A DNA stretch of 47,541 nt from an uncultured Pseudomonas sp. (GCF_946885885.1 NZ_CAMPHN010000018.1:1-47541); one strand, 5' to 3'. Positions 34,755 through 43,972 are shown, counted from the first letter of the stretch. Notes: generated by a model from the sequence alone, not told the origin. Numbers and translations: made by a program.

Positions 34755-35372
34755 TTAAAGCAAGGCTTCGAAGCGCTCGCCCTTGAAGGTACGCCGAGGG
34801 TTGCCGCGTTCCACCTGGTGATGAAACAGCCGGCGTTCGGCGCGCAAGGCGTCGCTCGCCTGCTCGGCCTGTTCGGCCAGACGCCGGGCGATCAGCAGCA
34901 GCGCCAGACGCTTGTTGGCGTGCTGGCTGCGCTCGCTCTGCACCTTGACGCTGATACCGCTGGCCAGGTGGGTGGCGCGCACCGCCGAGTCGGTGGTGTT
35001 GACGTGCTGGCCGCCGGGGCCGGAAGAACGCAGGGTTTCGAAGCGGATCTGGCTTTCCAGGCTGGCCGCCGGAGCGGCGAAACGCGCACCGCCGAAGAAC
35101 CAGTTCTTGCGCCGATGCCCCGGCCGATAAGGGCTGACGCAGATCCATTGCAGCGAACCGCTCCAGGCATCGGCCAACGGCTCGGCGTGCTCGCCGCTCA
35201 AGGCCAGCAATACCGAACGCAAGGTTGCCGGACGTTCGCCGGCCTCCTCCTCCAGCACCCGCACCTCGACGCCCTGCTCCGCAGCTTCCGCCAGTAGGCG
35301 TTTGAGCGCCTTGGCCACCGCCAGAGCGCATTCTTCCGGCCCTTGGGCGGCCGACAATTGCAGCAGGATCAT
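34755..35372 (-). CDS. prfH: Peptide chain release factor homologue PrfH
   Basis: A 205-residue release-factor-like protein. It has the GGQ peptidyl-tRNA hydrolysis motif (120-122, [17 protein letters not shown]) and the PrfH-type [11 protein letters not shown] segment (85-95), but lacks the long N-terminal domain and the codon-recognition part of RF1/RF2. PrfH pairs with an RtcB-type ligase (RtcB2). In the E. coli pair it helps release stalled peptides from ribosomes with cleaved 16S decoding-centre RNA so that the ligase can repair the break. The start shares one base with the rtcB stop (TGATG), matching the usual rtcB2-prfH operon. The PrfH family call is strong. Confidence 0.92.
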   Translation of the reverse strand: MILLQLSAAQGPEECALAVAKALKRLLAEAAEQGVEVRVLEEEAGERPATLRSVLLALSGEHAEPLADAWSGSLQWICVSPYRPGHRRKNWFFGGARFAAPAASLESQIRFETLRSSGPGGQHVNTTDSAVRATHLASGISVKVQSERSQHANKRLALLLIARRLAEQAEQASDALRAERRLFHHQVERGNPRRTFKGERFEALL

Positions 35373-36508
35373 CAGCAGCAGCCTCCCCGCGTCTTGTAGG
35401 TCAGCACCGGTTTCAGCCGCGCCAATACCCGCAGCAAGCCAGCCTCACGCAACGCACCGACCACCGAGTCGATGGCCTTGTAGGCTTCCGGCGCCTCCTC
35501 GTAAATCAGCGCCCGGTCGGCGCAGATCACCCGACTGCCCAGGGCCGTACGCTCCAGCTGTTTGACGCTGTAACGCGCGGCCAGGCGATCCTTGCAGTCG
35601 CTGCGCATCCACTTGCGCCCGGCGCCATGGGCCAGGGACAACAGGCTGCGTTCGTCGGCCAGCGGCTGCACCAGGTAGCTGTAGTCGCCACGCGAACCGG
35701 GAATCACCAGTACGCCTTGGTCGGACGGTGTGGCGCCCTTGCGGTGCAGCCAGCCATCCTGCTCTTCGATGCGCGCCGGCGAGACCAGGTTGTGGTTGAT
35801 ATCCAGCAGTTGCCCACCCTCGGCGCGCAGCCGTTCGAGCATGCGTCGAGCGATCAGTTGCCGATTGGCCTCGGCGAAGCGCAGGGCGCCGTCATGACGC
35901 GCCAGGTAGTGGGCGCAGGCGGCAGAGCTGGCCTCCAACCCCTGATGGCCGAACAGGTCGACCTGCTCGCGCAGAATCGCCTCGCCCAGCCCGCGCGAAC
36001 CGCTGTGCACCAGCAACAGCAGCTGCTTGCGGTCGATACCGAGGCTCGCCAGTGCCTCGTCGTCATAGCTCTGGTCGAGCTGCTGTAGTTCGGCAAAATG
36101 GTTGCCGCCGCCGATGGTGCCAAGAGAGCGCTCGTGGCCGCTCGGCGGCAGGCCGAAAGCGGCGACGGCCTCCTGCCAGCTCTCGTCCAGCGGCGCATCG
36201 AGGCTGCCAAGGCGCTTTTCCAGCTTGTCCAGATTCAGCTTGGCCACGGCGATATCGGTGCGCCATAGCGCCATGCCGCAGCCGATATCGTTGCCGACCA
36301 ACGCCGGATACAGCCGGCCCACGGAAAAGAATGCCGCCCCCACCGGATAACCGCGCCCCGGATGCAAATCCGGCATCCCGGCGACCCGTTGCATACCCGG
36401 CAGGCGTGCGCTGGTTTCAAGTTGTTGGATCGCTTTTCCTTCGATCCAGGTGTCGTCCGCGGCGATCAAAACGATGCCGTCGGCCAAATTGCGAATGCAA
36501 GTGCCCAT
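35372..36508 (-). CDS. rtcB: RNA ligase RtcB family, RtcB2 type
   Basis: A 378-residue 3'-phosphate RNA ligase. Metal and active-site residues are DIGCGM (Cys77), GGGNHF (His137), [11 protein letters not shown] (His168), DINHN (His239) and HGAGRKW with His294, the residue guanylylated in RtcB. It is shorter than housekeeping RtcB (about 400-480 residues) and linked to prfH, as expected for the ribosome-repair RtcB2 branch, not the RNA-repair rtcBA operon. The ATG at 36508 has only a weak AGGA 7-10 nt upstream, and this site is covered by a possible hairpin. The C-terminus ends GGCC. It probably rejoins 16S rRNA cut by E3-like ribotoxins, known for the family. Confidence 0.93.
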   Translation of the reverse strand: MGTCIRNLADGIVLIAADDTWIEGKAIQQLETSARLPGMQRVAGMPDLHPGRGYPVGAAFFSVGRLYPALVGNDIGCGMALWRTDIAVAKLNLDKLEKRLGSLDAPLDESWQEAVAAFGLPPSGHERSLGTIGGGNHFAELQQLDQSYDDEALASLGIDRKQLLLLVHSGSRGLGEAILREQVDLFGHQGLEASSAACAHYLARHDGALRFAEANRQLIARRMLERLRAEGGQLLDINHNLVSPARIEEQDGWLHRKGATPSDQGVLVIPGSRGDYSYLVQPLADERSLLSLAHGAGRKWMRSDCKDRLAARYSVKQLERTALGSRVICADRALIYEEAPEAYKAIDSVVGALREAGLLRVLARLKPVLTYKTRGGCC

Positions 36509-36511
36509 AGT

Positions 36512-36619
36512 CCAATCCTGATGGGTTGAAACGAAAAGAGTTGGATTGGCAGGTCGAAGCGGGGCGTTGCAGAAGCCGCTGTGGAGCGGCGGGGATGCGT
36601 TAAGCCAGGCGCGACCTGC
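36512..36619 (-). promoter_or_regulatory. Leader RNA with complementary segments near the rtcB ribosome site
   Basis: On the minus strand four segments can pair. Leader codons 8-10 include GCAGGTCG (36612-36619), complementary to CGACCTGC (36549-36556). Next to the latter, CCAATCC (36543-36549) is complementary to GGATTGG (36512-36518), which overlaps the weak AGGA (36516-36519) of rtcB. A third hairpin, GCCGCT-CCAC-AGCGGC (36575-36590), lies between. All pairs are perfect by eye. This layout could let leader translation control access to the rtcB start. Confidence 0.5.
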
Positions 36620-36641
36620 AAAGGTTGATCAGCTGTTGCAT
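36600..36641 (-). CDS. Putative 13-residue leader peptide upstream of rtcB
   Basis: A 14-codon ORF (MQQLINLCRSRLA then TAA) begins at 36641. Its ribosome site AAAGGAGG (36648-36655) lies 6 nt upstream and is the best anti-Shine-Dalgarno match noticed in the window. It ends 91 nt before the rtcB ATG and its later codons are part of a possible stem. The short length, strong start site and place between promoter and rtcB suggest a regulatory leader peptide and not a working protein. There is no run of one amino acid as in classical attenuators. Confidence 0.5.
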   Translation of the reverse strand: MQQLINLCRSRLA

Positions 36642-36679
36642 GATGTGCCTCCTTTGCTGTCGGTTGAGAGAAGGCGCGC

Positions 36680-36708
36680 ATCCTAGGCCGATGATGCGCG
36701 CAGTGCAA
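36680..36708 (-). promoter_or_regulatory. Sigma70-like promoter for the rtcB-prfH operon
   Basis: On the minus strand, TTGCAC (36703-36708) and TAGGAT (36680-36685) are spaced by exactly 17 bp. Transcription would start near 36672-36675, about 30 nt before the leader ORF. It lies just inside the short gap after the stop of the DUF3298-like gene. No sigma54-type GG/GC element, as in the E. coli rtcBA system, was seen. Confidence 0.5.
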
Positions 36709-36716
36709 TACCCGCC

Positions 36717-37901
36717 TTAGTCCGGCAATGCCAAGCGCAACCGACCGGGATGCTTCCTGACCAGCGCATAAGGCAGCACCGACCACTCAGGACCCTCGCA
36801 GGCACGTGCGACACGCGGAAAGATCGGATCGAACACGATACCCTTCTCGTTGAGGTACCAGCTGGGGTAATCCCAGATGTCCGGGTCGGCATAGTTGCAT
36901 TCAAGGTCATCGGCAGGCTCTGGCAACATGTCCGGAGCGATCTGCCGCCACTGCTCGACCAACCAGGGCGCCAAGTACCGATTACGGTAGTTGGAGAACA
37001 CATCGAAGCTCACCGAGTCCTCATCCGGCTTGTGCTCTCGCGTTTCGAGATAGTGAAACGCGGGTCCGTCACCGACCCAGAGCAGGTCCTCCAAGCCCAG
37101 CGCCTTTCCGGTACGTGCATCCAGCGTGAGCGGCGCATCACCGAAATCCGGGTGGGCTCCACCGCAGTCGTAGCTGGTAAAAATGCTCAGGCTTACAACA
37201 TGCGCCGACAGAAGCCGCGGCGTCACGGTCTGCAGAAACTCCGCCCGCTCATCACCCGCCCCCAGCTTGCAAGCATGATAGGCGATGACTTCCTCGCGCA
37301 GCCGCGCCCGCAACTGTTGGTTGATCGAATCCAGTTGTGCCTGGGGATAGCCACTCAGCACTTCGAACATCGCCAATCCCGAAACAGTCTCCGTCCACCA
37401 TTGCAGCTCATGGCCCATAAAATCCTGCCGCTTGCCAGGCTTTAGCGGCAGCCCCTTGAGACGCAGGAACTCGTAGGGCGACTCCTCGTATAGGCGATAC
37501 CAGAAGGGTTCGGCTCCCGCTGGCGGCTCCTCGATAGACGGCTGGGTAAGCTTAACGGCCAGACGCTTGCCCTGCGGCCCGACCCATTCGCCCTGCCACC
37601 CACGGGGACTGCGTTGCAAGCGCAGTTCGGGACGCGGGGCATCGTCGTACCTGTCTCGACCCTCGACCAGGCTGAGTTGCTGATCTTGCAACCGGCCCTC
37701 CAGGGCCAGGTCGTGGTGGTGCTTACGATAAAAGTAACGGCCAATGACCTGTTCAGGGTCACTCAGATCGAGCTCAATGACTATCGCCATCTTGCCCAGC
37801 ATCCCGCTGTAGACCTGCGGCCCTTCGGCAGCGCGTAAAACAGGTGAAACCCCACACAGGCAGAGCGCCAGCAGTCGGCACCAGAACATTCCTTTGCTCA
37901 T
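36717..37901 (-). CDS. Secreted DUF3298-like protein of unknown function
   Basis: A 394-residue exported protein. The signal peptide is about residues 1-25 (MSKGMFWCRLLALCLCGVSPVLRAA). The N-terminal half is beta-rich (MAIVIELDLSDPEQVIGRYFYRK, which recalls a domain that reports ester or lipid interaction, but no site is clear). The C-terminal half has SIFTSYDCGGAHPDFGDAPLTLDARTGKAL and a late SWYLNEKGIVFDPIF, the pattern of DUF3298/PdaC-RsiV-like domains. No catalytic residues can be assigned. The ATG at 37901 with GAGGAG upstream is preferred to a TTG one codon earlier. It starts 13 nt after the recD stop, so it may be co-transcribed with recBCD. Confidence 0.72.
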   Translation of the reverse strand: MSKGMFWCRLLALCLCGVSPVLRAAEGPQVYSGMLGKMAIVIELDLSDPEQVIGRYFYRKHHHDLALEGRLQDQQLSLVEGRDRYDDAPRPELRLQRSPRGWQGEWVGPQGKRLAVKLTQPSIEEPPAGAEPFWYRLYEESPYEFLRLKGLPLKPGKRQDFMGHELQWWTETVSGLAMFEVLSGYPQAQLDSINQQLRARLREEVIAYHACKLGAGDERAEFLQTVTPRLLSAHVVSLSIFTSYDCGGAHPDFGDAPLTLDARTGKALGLEDLLWVGDGPAFHYLETREHKPDEDSVSFDVFSNYRNRYLAPWLVEQWRQIAPDMLPEPADDLECNYADPDIWDYPSWYLNEKGIVFDPIFPRVARACEGPEWSVLPYALVRKHPGRLRLALPD

Positions 37902-37914
37902 CAAAAACTCCTCA

Positions 37915-39738
37915 TTAGAAAAGATCGAGCTGACCCTGCGTCGTCCCAGGGGCAGTATTTTCCGTTATAGGTAGCGCCAACCGCTGCGCCAACCCCGCCG
38001 CCCGCTCGGCTCGGGTGGCGGCCGCCTCGCTCAGGCGCGCCGGCAGGCCCCAGATTTCCACTTTGTGTTTGGCGCGGGTGATGCCGGTGTAGAACAGACT
38101 GCGGGTCAGCAGTGGGCTGGGTTGTTCGGGCAGGGCCAGCAGCACTTCGGAAAATTCCGAGCCCTGGCTTTTGTGCACGGTCATGGCGAAGGCGCAGTCG
38201 TGGCTGGGCAGGCGCGCCGGGGCGAAGGGGCGGTAGCCGTCTTCGCCTTCAAAGAACACCCGCAGACCGAACTCGCTGCCCAGGCAGATGCCGATATCGC
38301 CGTTGAACAGGCCGAGGGCGTAGTCGTTCTGCCGCACCATGATCGGTCGGCCGGCGTACCAGCGCTCGCGGCTGGGCAGGCGTTCGCGGCGTTTGATCCG
38401 CGCTTCCAGCGCTTCGTTGATCCCGGCCACGCCCCAGACGCCCTCGCGCTGGGCGGTAAGGGCGCGAAAGTCGTTGAAGGCGGCGAAGGCCGCCGCCGGA
38501 TCGGCGCTTTTCGCTGCGGCGAGAAAGGGTGCGTAGCCGCGATCCAGGCGTTCGAGCAGATCGGCGGGGGTCGGTTCTGCGTTCCAGGCCAGGTCGGCGC
38601 GCTGTTCTTTCAGCAGATTCAGGGTGGCGGCCACCTCGCCGCCGTTGATTCGCCGCGCCAACTCGCCGATGCCGCTGTCGCCGGCGAAGCGGTGGCTATG
38701 GGTCAGCAGCACCACGGCATCGCCCAGGCGCGAAGCCGGTGAGGCGACCGGCACTTGCTGGCCGGTGATGCGTTGCAAATCCGCGGCGGCCCGGGCGTCG
38801 AAGCCGCGGCCTTCGCAGAGCTCAGCGAATACCGCGCCGGCTTCCACCGCGCAGAGTTGGTCCTTGTCGCCGAGCAGGATCAGCCGCGCGTTGGGCGGCA
38901 GGGCGTCGACCAGCTTGGCCATCAGCGCCAGGTCGACCATCGAGGCTTCGTCGACCACCAGCACGTCGAGCGCCAGCGGGTTGGCCGCGTTATGCCGCAC
39001 CTGCGGGCTGTCGCCACGGCTGCCAAGCAGACGGTGCAGGGTGCGCGCCTCTTCCGGCAGCGCCGCCTTGATCGCCTCACTGACCGGCAGGCTGGCCTTG
39101 GCATTGCGGATCGCCTCAGCCATACGAGCTGCGGCTTTACCGGTGGGCGCCGCCAAGCCGATGGCCAACGCCGCGCCCTCCTCGCCTTGCTCCAACAGCG
39201 CGGCGAGCAGGCGCACCACCGTGGTGGTCTTGCCAGTGCCGGGACCGCCGGAGATCACCGCCAGTTTGCGCCGCACCGCTTGCGCCGCAGCCAGGCGCTG
39301 CCAATCGGGCTGTTGCGTATTGAAAGAAAACAGCCGGGTCAGGCTTTCACTCAGCTGCGCCTCGTCCACCGCCGGTAGGTCGGCGGCGCGGGACAGCAAT
39401 TGCTCGGCGAGCTGGCGCTCATAGGCTGCATAACGCGCCAGATACAGGCGCTCGCCTTCGAGGATCATAGGCGCGAACGACTCGGCGCCGCCGACCAGAG
39501 GACTGGCCTGCAACTGACGGCGCCAATCCGCCAGATTCGGCAGTTTGAACGCCTGCTCCGGCCAGGGTCGCTGCCCGGCCAGGCGCGCCAGCGGCAGGCA
39601 GACATCGCCTCTATCCAGCGCCGCGCAGAGCAAGGCCGCCGAGGCCAGCACCAGCGGTTCGGCAACCGGATCGAGCCGGCGCAAGCTGTCGACCAGGGCG
39701 CGCTCCAGCGGGCCGAGAGGCAGATCGGCGAGGTTCAT
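37915..39738 (-). CDS. recD: RecBCD subunit RecD (5'-3' helicase)
   Basis: A 607-residue SF1B helicase. Motif I is GGPGTGKTT (164-172), followed by GLAAPTGKAA, motif II VVDEASMVDLAL, GDKDQL, and at the C-terminus AMTVHKSQGSEF and TRAKHKVEIW (motifs V and VI). RecD is the fast 5'-3' motor of the RecBCD complex that resects double-strand breaks and degrades foreign linear DNA. The ATG at 39738 gives MNLADLPLGP, the normal start; an upstream extension is repeat DNA. It normally sits directly after recB, but here 673 bp of repeats lie between. Confidence 0.94.
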   Translation of the reverse strand: MNLADLPLGPLERALVDSLRRLDPVAEPLVLASAALLCAALDRGDVCLPLARLAGQRPWPEQAFKLPNLADWRRQLQASPLVGGAESFAPMILEGERLYLARYAAYERQLAEQLLSRAADLPAVDEAQLSESLTRLFSFNTQQPDWQRLAAAQAVRRKLAVISGGPGTGKTTTVVRLLAALLEQGEEGAALAIGLAAPTGKAAARMAEAIRNAKASLPVSEAIKAALPEEARTLHRLLGSRGDSPQVRHNAANPLALDVLVVDEASMVDLALMAKLVDALPPNARLILLGDKDQLCAVEAGAVFAELCEGRGFDARAAADLQRITGQQVPVASPASRLGDAVVLLTHSHRFAGDSGIGELARRINGGEVAATLNLLKEQRADLAWNAEPTPADLLERLDRGYAPFLAAAKSADPAAAFAAFNDFRALTAQREGVWGVAGINEALEARIKRRERLPSRERWYAGRPIMVRQNDYALGLFNGDIGICLGSEFGLRVFFEGEDGYRPFAPARLPSHDCAFAMTVHKSQGSEFSEVLLALPEQPSPLLTRSLFYTGITRAKHKVEIWGLPARLSEAAATRAERAAGLAQRLALPITENTAPGTTQGQLDLF

Positions 39739-39770
39739 GGCGCCACCGCCCAATCAAGGTTGGCAAAGCC

Positions 39771-39841
39771 GTAGCCTGGATGAAATCCGGGAGTTTTTCC
39801 CAGGCACCGCGAAGTTCCTCCCCGGATTGCATCCGGGCTAC
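39771..39841. repeat. GTAGCC-type REP palindrome upstream of recD
   Basis: The sequence GTAGCCTGGATGAAATCCGG (39771-39790) with CCGGATTGCATCCGGGCTAC (39822-39841) forms an imperfect palindrome of the same family as the elements at 25596-25664 and 30969-30990. It is the recD-side end of the repeat block between recB and recD. Confidence 0.7.
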
Positions 39842-40398
39842 GAAGCAGACCGTAGGGTGGATGGCGCTTTATCCATCCACCGATTGCGATGGTGGATGAA
39901 AAGAGCGTTATCCACCCTACCCAATCGATCATCGTCGTACGTAAGAGCCGCCTTGGCCGCGATGCTTCGGCGGTGACTGAATCGCGGTCGAGACCGCTCC
40001 TACCCCAGGCGACCGTCGATACCATGGTCCGCTCGTAGGTTGGGTTGAGCGCAGCGATACCCAACAATTGGCGAACCTGCTTATCGATGGGTATCGCAGG
40101 CTCAACCCATCCTACGGGGCTACGAGGCAGACCGTAGGGTGGATGGCGCTTTATCCATCCGCCAATAGCCATGGTGGATGAAAAGAGCGTCATCCACCCT
40201 ACCCAACCGATCACCGTCGTACGTAAGAGCGGCCTTGGCCGCGATGCTTCGGCGGTGACTGGATCGCGGTCGAGACCGCTCCTACCCCAAGTGGCCGTCG
40301 ATGCCATGGCCCCCTCGTAGGTTGGGTTGAGCGCAGCGATACCCAACAAGGGGCGAACCTGCATATCGATGGGTATCGCAGGCTCAACCCATCCTACG
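39834..40398. repeat. 282-bp tandem duplication of three REP-like palindromes between recB and recD
   Basis: Two adjacent copies (about 39835-40116 and 40117-40398) share nearly all bases with a period of exactly 282 bp. For example GTAGGGTGGATGGCGC starts at 39852 and 40134, GTAAGAGC at 39941 and 40223, and GTAGGTTGGGTTGAGCGCAG at 40035 and 40317. Each copy carries three GTAG...CTAC palindromes: a GGTGGATG type, a 63-bp GTAAGAG...CTCCTAC type and a GGTTGGGTTGAG type. As 282 is divisible by 3, a false ORF runs through both copies on the minus strand. No other coding signal is seen. Confidence 0.85.
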
Positions 40399-40411
40399 GG
40401 GCGGTATCCGA

Positions 40412-43400
40412 TCATTTGCCCTCCTCGAACAGCCGATCCAAGGCATCCAGCAGGCGGTCATCCGGTCGAGCGAAGTACACCCCGGCACCAGGCATGCCGC
40501 GCAGGAACAGGTAGTAGGCGCCGCCCAGCTGGCTGCCGTCGAAGTCGGCCAGGCGCTGGCGCAGGAAGCGCCGTAGCGCCACCAGGTAGATCAGGTATTG
40601 CAGGTAGTAATGCTCGCCGGCCAGGGCCTGGAGCAGGCGTTCGCCGCCGTAATAGCCGGCGTCCGGGCCGAGCCAGTTGGATTTGTAGTCGGCGATGTAC
40701 CAGCGGCCGTCGTGCTCGAAGGTCAGGTCGATAAAGCCCTTGAGAAAGCCCTTCAGGCTGTCGAATTCCAGGCGCGCGGCGGCTTCGCGCATAGGCGCGG
40801 CCAGGCCATGGGCCGGGTCGGCGAGGATCGCGCGCAGGCGTTGCACATCGAGATTCGCCACCGGGAAGGTGAAGCCGAGTTCGGGCAGGCGCCGCGCCAA
40901 TTGCAGGCTGGCCAGGGTCAGCCCGTTGCCGTCGAGGTCGGTGTCGAGCACTTGCTGCAACTGATTCAGCGCCACTTCCTTCCAGTCGCCGCCGATGCCA
41001 TGGTCGCTCAAAGCCGGTTCGATCAGCTCGGCCAACGGCCCCTTGCCGCGCGCCCAGTTTTCCAGGATCGCATGCAGGCAGGTACCGGCGCGGGCGCCGC
41101 GGGGGAAGGCGAAGAAGCCGCTGCCGGCGTCGCTGGCGTCGGGCATCACCAGGCCGTCGCGGTCCGGCGCTTCCATATGCATGCCGGCGGCCAGACCGGA
41201 GAAGCTGCCGATGCGCCAAGCGCTGTGCAAGCTGCGCTCGAAACGCTGCAAATGCGCTGGCGGCTCGGCACGTTGGGCGCCGCCGACACTGGCTTCGCGG
41301 TTCAGCAGCGGCAAGCGCGCGAGCTTGCCGGCGCTGGCCGCCGCCAGCGTATCCAGCTCGGCGGCCAGGGCCGTGCCGGGCTTCTCGCACAGGTGCCCGG
41401 CCAATTCGCCGAGGGCGTCCTGGCTGGCGAGTTCGCGGCCGTGCAGCAGCCAGGCCAGGGCGCTGCTGTGCAGGCCCTCATCGGCCAGCTCGCCGCTTTT
41501 CTGCGCCGGTTTCGGCACCGCCACCGGGCCCCAATGCAGCCACAGACGATCGCGCGCGCGGGTCAGGGCGACATAGGTCAGGCGCAATTTTTCCGCGAAC
41601 GCCTCGCGACGCGCCTGTTGCAAACGCTCGGGCAGCCGCTCGCTGCCGAAGTCGAGCAGCGGCTGGCCGTTTTCGTCGTGGCAGCGGGCGCTGTCGGTGA
41701 ATTTGCCGAGCAGCTTGCCGTCCCAGAGGAAGGGGCAGAACACCAGCGGGTACTCCAGACCTTTGGAGGTGTGGATGGTGACGATCTGCACCCGTTCGGC
41801 ATCGCTTTCCAGGCGCAGCAACGCGTCATCGCCGGCACCCTCGCTGGCGCGCTGGGCGTTGAACCAGGCCAGCAGCGGCTCCAGGCCGGCGCGTTGCAGG
41901 CTTTCCTGTTGCAGCAGTTCGGCGAGGTGCAGCAGGTTGGTCAGGCGGCGCTCGCCGTCGATGCGTTGCAACAGCCGTTCGGCGACCTGCTGCTCGTCCA
42001 ACCAGGCACGAAACACGCGCATAAAGCCCTGCTGCTGCCACAGTTGGTGATAGCGCTCGGCGGCTTCGCGCTCGTCGTCCCAGGCTTTCTGGTCGTCCTG
42101 GCACAGCGCCAGTTGCAGCGCATCGCGGCCGAGCAGGCGGGTCGCCAGGGCGTAACGCAGCACGCCTTCGCGCCCTGGCTCGGCATAGGCGGCGAGCACC
42201 GCGGCGAGTTCGCCGGCCTCTTCGCTGTGCCACACGCTGTCGCGCCCGCGGCGCACGCTGGGCACGCCGCGCGCGGCGAGTTCGGCGGCGATGCTCGCGG
42301 CTTCGCGGTGACTGGCGACCAGCACGGCGATATCGCCGCCTTTCAGGGGCGTGCGCTGGCCGTCTTTTTCGAAATAGGCCTGCCCCTGAGCGCTGGCGGC
42401 CAATAAACAGGCGATGCGTTGCGCCGTATCCACCGCGGCCAGGTCGGCGGCGCGGGCCTTGTTCAGCCCCTCGTCGCCGAGCCAGACCAGGGCCAGGGGC
42501 GCGTCCTCATCCTGCAACGCCGGTAGCACCAGACTCGCCCGCGGCTTCACCCCAGCGCTCACCGGTGGGTACTCGAGACCGTCCTCGGCGAACGGCTGCG
42601 GCCGTGCGAACAGCTGGTTGAGCGCGTCAATCAGATCAGGTGTGGAGCGGTAGTTGAACGGCAGATCATAGCGCCGCGCCGCGGCATCGCGGGCCTTGAG
42701 GTAGGTCGCCAGGTCGGCGCCGCGGAAGGCATAAATCGCTTGTTTTGGATCACCGACGAAACACAGATCACCCGACTCGCTGACGGTGCCGGTCGGATAG
42801 ATGCGGTCGAATATCTCGTACTGCACCGGGTCGGTGTCCTGGAACTCGTCGATCAGCGCCAGCGGGTATTGGCTGCGCAGGGTCAGCGCCAGGTCTGCAC
42901 CAACCGGCCCTTGCAGCGCCTCGTTGAGGCGGTTGAGCAAATCGTCGAAGGCCAACATGCGCTGCGCCGCCTTGCGCTTGGGCAGCTCGACGTTGAGTTC
43001 ATCGAGCAGGCGCACTTGCAGGGCGATCAGCCGCTGCTGGCCAGCAGGCACGGCTTCGCTCAGCGTTTGCGCCAGCGCGTCAAGCGCCTCGGCCAGCTCG
43101 CAAACCGGCGCCGCATGGCCTTTCTTGCAAGCCTTGGCGACGGCCGCGCCGCCGAGCTTGTCGAGGGCTTGGGGCGCCTCGAACAGCGCCGCCGGGTCGG
43201 CGAAATAGGCGTCCAGCTCCGCCAGCCACAACGGCAACTTGGCGACTTTATGGGTCGATTGACTGAGACCGCCGTGGGCTTGCAATTCGCCAACCCAGTC
43301 GACCCCGGCTCGCTGCCAAAGCTCGGCGGCGCGGGCCCAGGCCTGTTCGACCGCGATCAGCTCGGCGCCGCCCGCGGACTCGCGCGGCTCGACCCGCAGG

Positions 43401-43972
43401 TAGGGTTTACCAAGGTGGCTGCGCAAACGCTGACGCAGCAGCGCCGGGGTGATCTTGTGTTTGGCGAGAAAGCGCGCCCACACCGGATCGGCATTGGCCA
43501 GTTCGTGGCGCCAGGCGTCGCTGAGCAAGGCATCGATCACCTCGCGGTCGTCCTGGGTCAGCTCGCTGTCGAAATCGCCGCCGGCCTCGAACGCGGCGTC
43601 CTGCAGGGCGCGCTGGCAGAAGCCGTGGATGGTGAAGATCGCCGCCTCGTCGAAACCATGCACCGCCAGCAACAGGCGCCGCCGCGCCTCGGCCCCCGGA
43701 TGGCGCTGATGGAGCTGGTTGAGGAAGTCGTCGCGACTCGGCGTGCCCTCGTACAAGGCCAGCAATTCGGCCAGCCGCTCGCGGATGCGCTCGCGCAGCT
43801 CGGCGGTGGCCGCGGTGGTGTAGGTGACCACCAGAATCTGACTGACACTGAGTTGCCGCTCCAGCAATAGACGGGCGTAGAGCGCAGTCAGGGTCCAGGT
43901 CTTGCCAGTGCCGGCACTGGCTTCGATCAGCGAGCGACCGCTGAAGGATGAGGTTTGCAGGTCGAGGCTCAT
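40412..43972 (-). CDS. recB: RecBCD subunit RecB (3'-5' helicase and nuclease)
   Basis: An 1186-residue UvrD-type SF1A helicase-nuclease. Walker A is EASAGTGKTWTL (17-28), then FTIHGFCQRAL, LIDEFQDTDPVQYEIF (motif II), GDPKQAIYAFRGAD, and the helicase end VQIVTIHTSKGLEYPLVF and TYVALTRARDRLWLHWG. The C-terminal RecB nuclease domain has CLHAILENW, GFIDLTFEHDGRWYIADYKSNWLG with the catalytic Asp, Asp and Lys. The start overlaps the recC stop by 4 nt (ATGA). The enzyme joins RecC and RecD to process double-strand breaks at Chi sites and to degrade foreign DNA. No truncation or frameshift is seen. Confidence 0.95.
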   Translation of the reverse strand: MSLDLQTSSFSGRSLIEASAGTGKTWTLTALYARLLLERQLSVSQILVVTYTTAATAELRERIRERLAELLALYEGTPSRDDFLNQLHQRHPGAEARRRLLLAVHGFDEAAIFTIHGFCQRALQDAAFEAGGDFDSELTQDDREVIDALLSDAWRHELANADPVWARFLAKHKITPALLRQRLRSHLGKPYLRVEPRESAGGAELIAVEQAWARAAELWQRAGVDWVGELQAHGGLSQSTHKVAKLPLWLAELDAYFADPAALFEAPQALDKLGGAAVAKACKKGHAAPVCELAEALDALAQTLSEAVPAGQQRLIALQVRLLDELNVELPKRKAAQRMLAFDDLLNRLNEALQGPVGADLALTLRSQYPLALIDEFQDTDPVQYEIFDRIYPTGTVSESGDLCFVGDPKQAIYAFRGADLATYLKARDAAARRYDLPFNYRSTPDLIDALNQLFARPQPFAEDGLEYPPVSAGVKPRASLVLPALQDEDAPLALVWLGDEGLNKARAADLAAVDTAQRIACLLAASAQGQAYFEKDGQRTPLKGGDIAVLVASHREAASIAAELAARGVPSVRRGRDSVWHSEEAGELAAVLAAYAEPGREGVLRYALATRLLGRDALQLALCQDDQKAWDDEREAAERYHQLWQQQGFMRVFRAWLDEQQVAERLLQRIDGERRLTNLLHLAELLQQESLQRAGLEPLLAWFNAQRASEGAGDDALLRLESDAERVQIVTIHTSKGLEYPLVFCPFLWDGKLLGKFTDSARCHDENGQPLLDFGSERLPERLQQARREAFAEKLRLTYVALTRARDRLWLHWGPVAVPKPAQKSGELADEGLHSSALAWLLHGRELASQDALGELAGHLCEKPGTALAAELDTLAAASAGKLARLPLLNREASVGGAQRAEPPAHLQRFERSLHSAWRIGSFSGLAAGMHMEAPDRDGLVMPDASDAGSGFFAFPRGARAGTCLHAILENWARGKGPLAELIEPALSDHGIGGDWKEVALNQLQQVLDTDLDGNGLTLASLQLARRLPELGFTFPVANLDVQRLRAILADPAHGLAAPMREAAARLEFDSLKGFLKGFIDLTFEHDGRWYIADYKSNWLGPDAGYYGGERLLQALAGEHYYLQYLIYLVALRRFLRQRLADFDGSQLGGAYYLFLRGMPGAGVYFARPDDRLLDALDRLFEEGK

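Noticed and set aside
39771..40398. Repeat array as a CRISPR
   Set aside because: The units are palindromic elements of different types with a 282-bp tandem duplication; there are no short equal repeats with unique spacers and no cas genes.
39735..40415. Open reading frame of 226 codons on the minus strand between recB and recD, with a 94-residue internal repeat
   Set aside because: It is wholly made of REP-like palindromes. The 282-bp period is a multiple of 3, so the frame stays open by chance. There is no ribosome site and no plausible protein fold.
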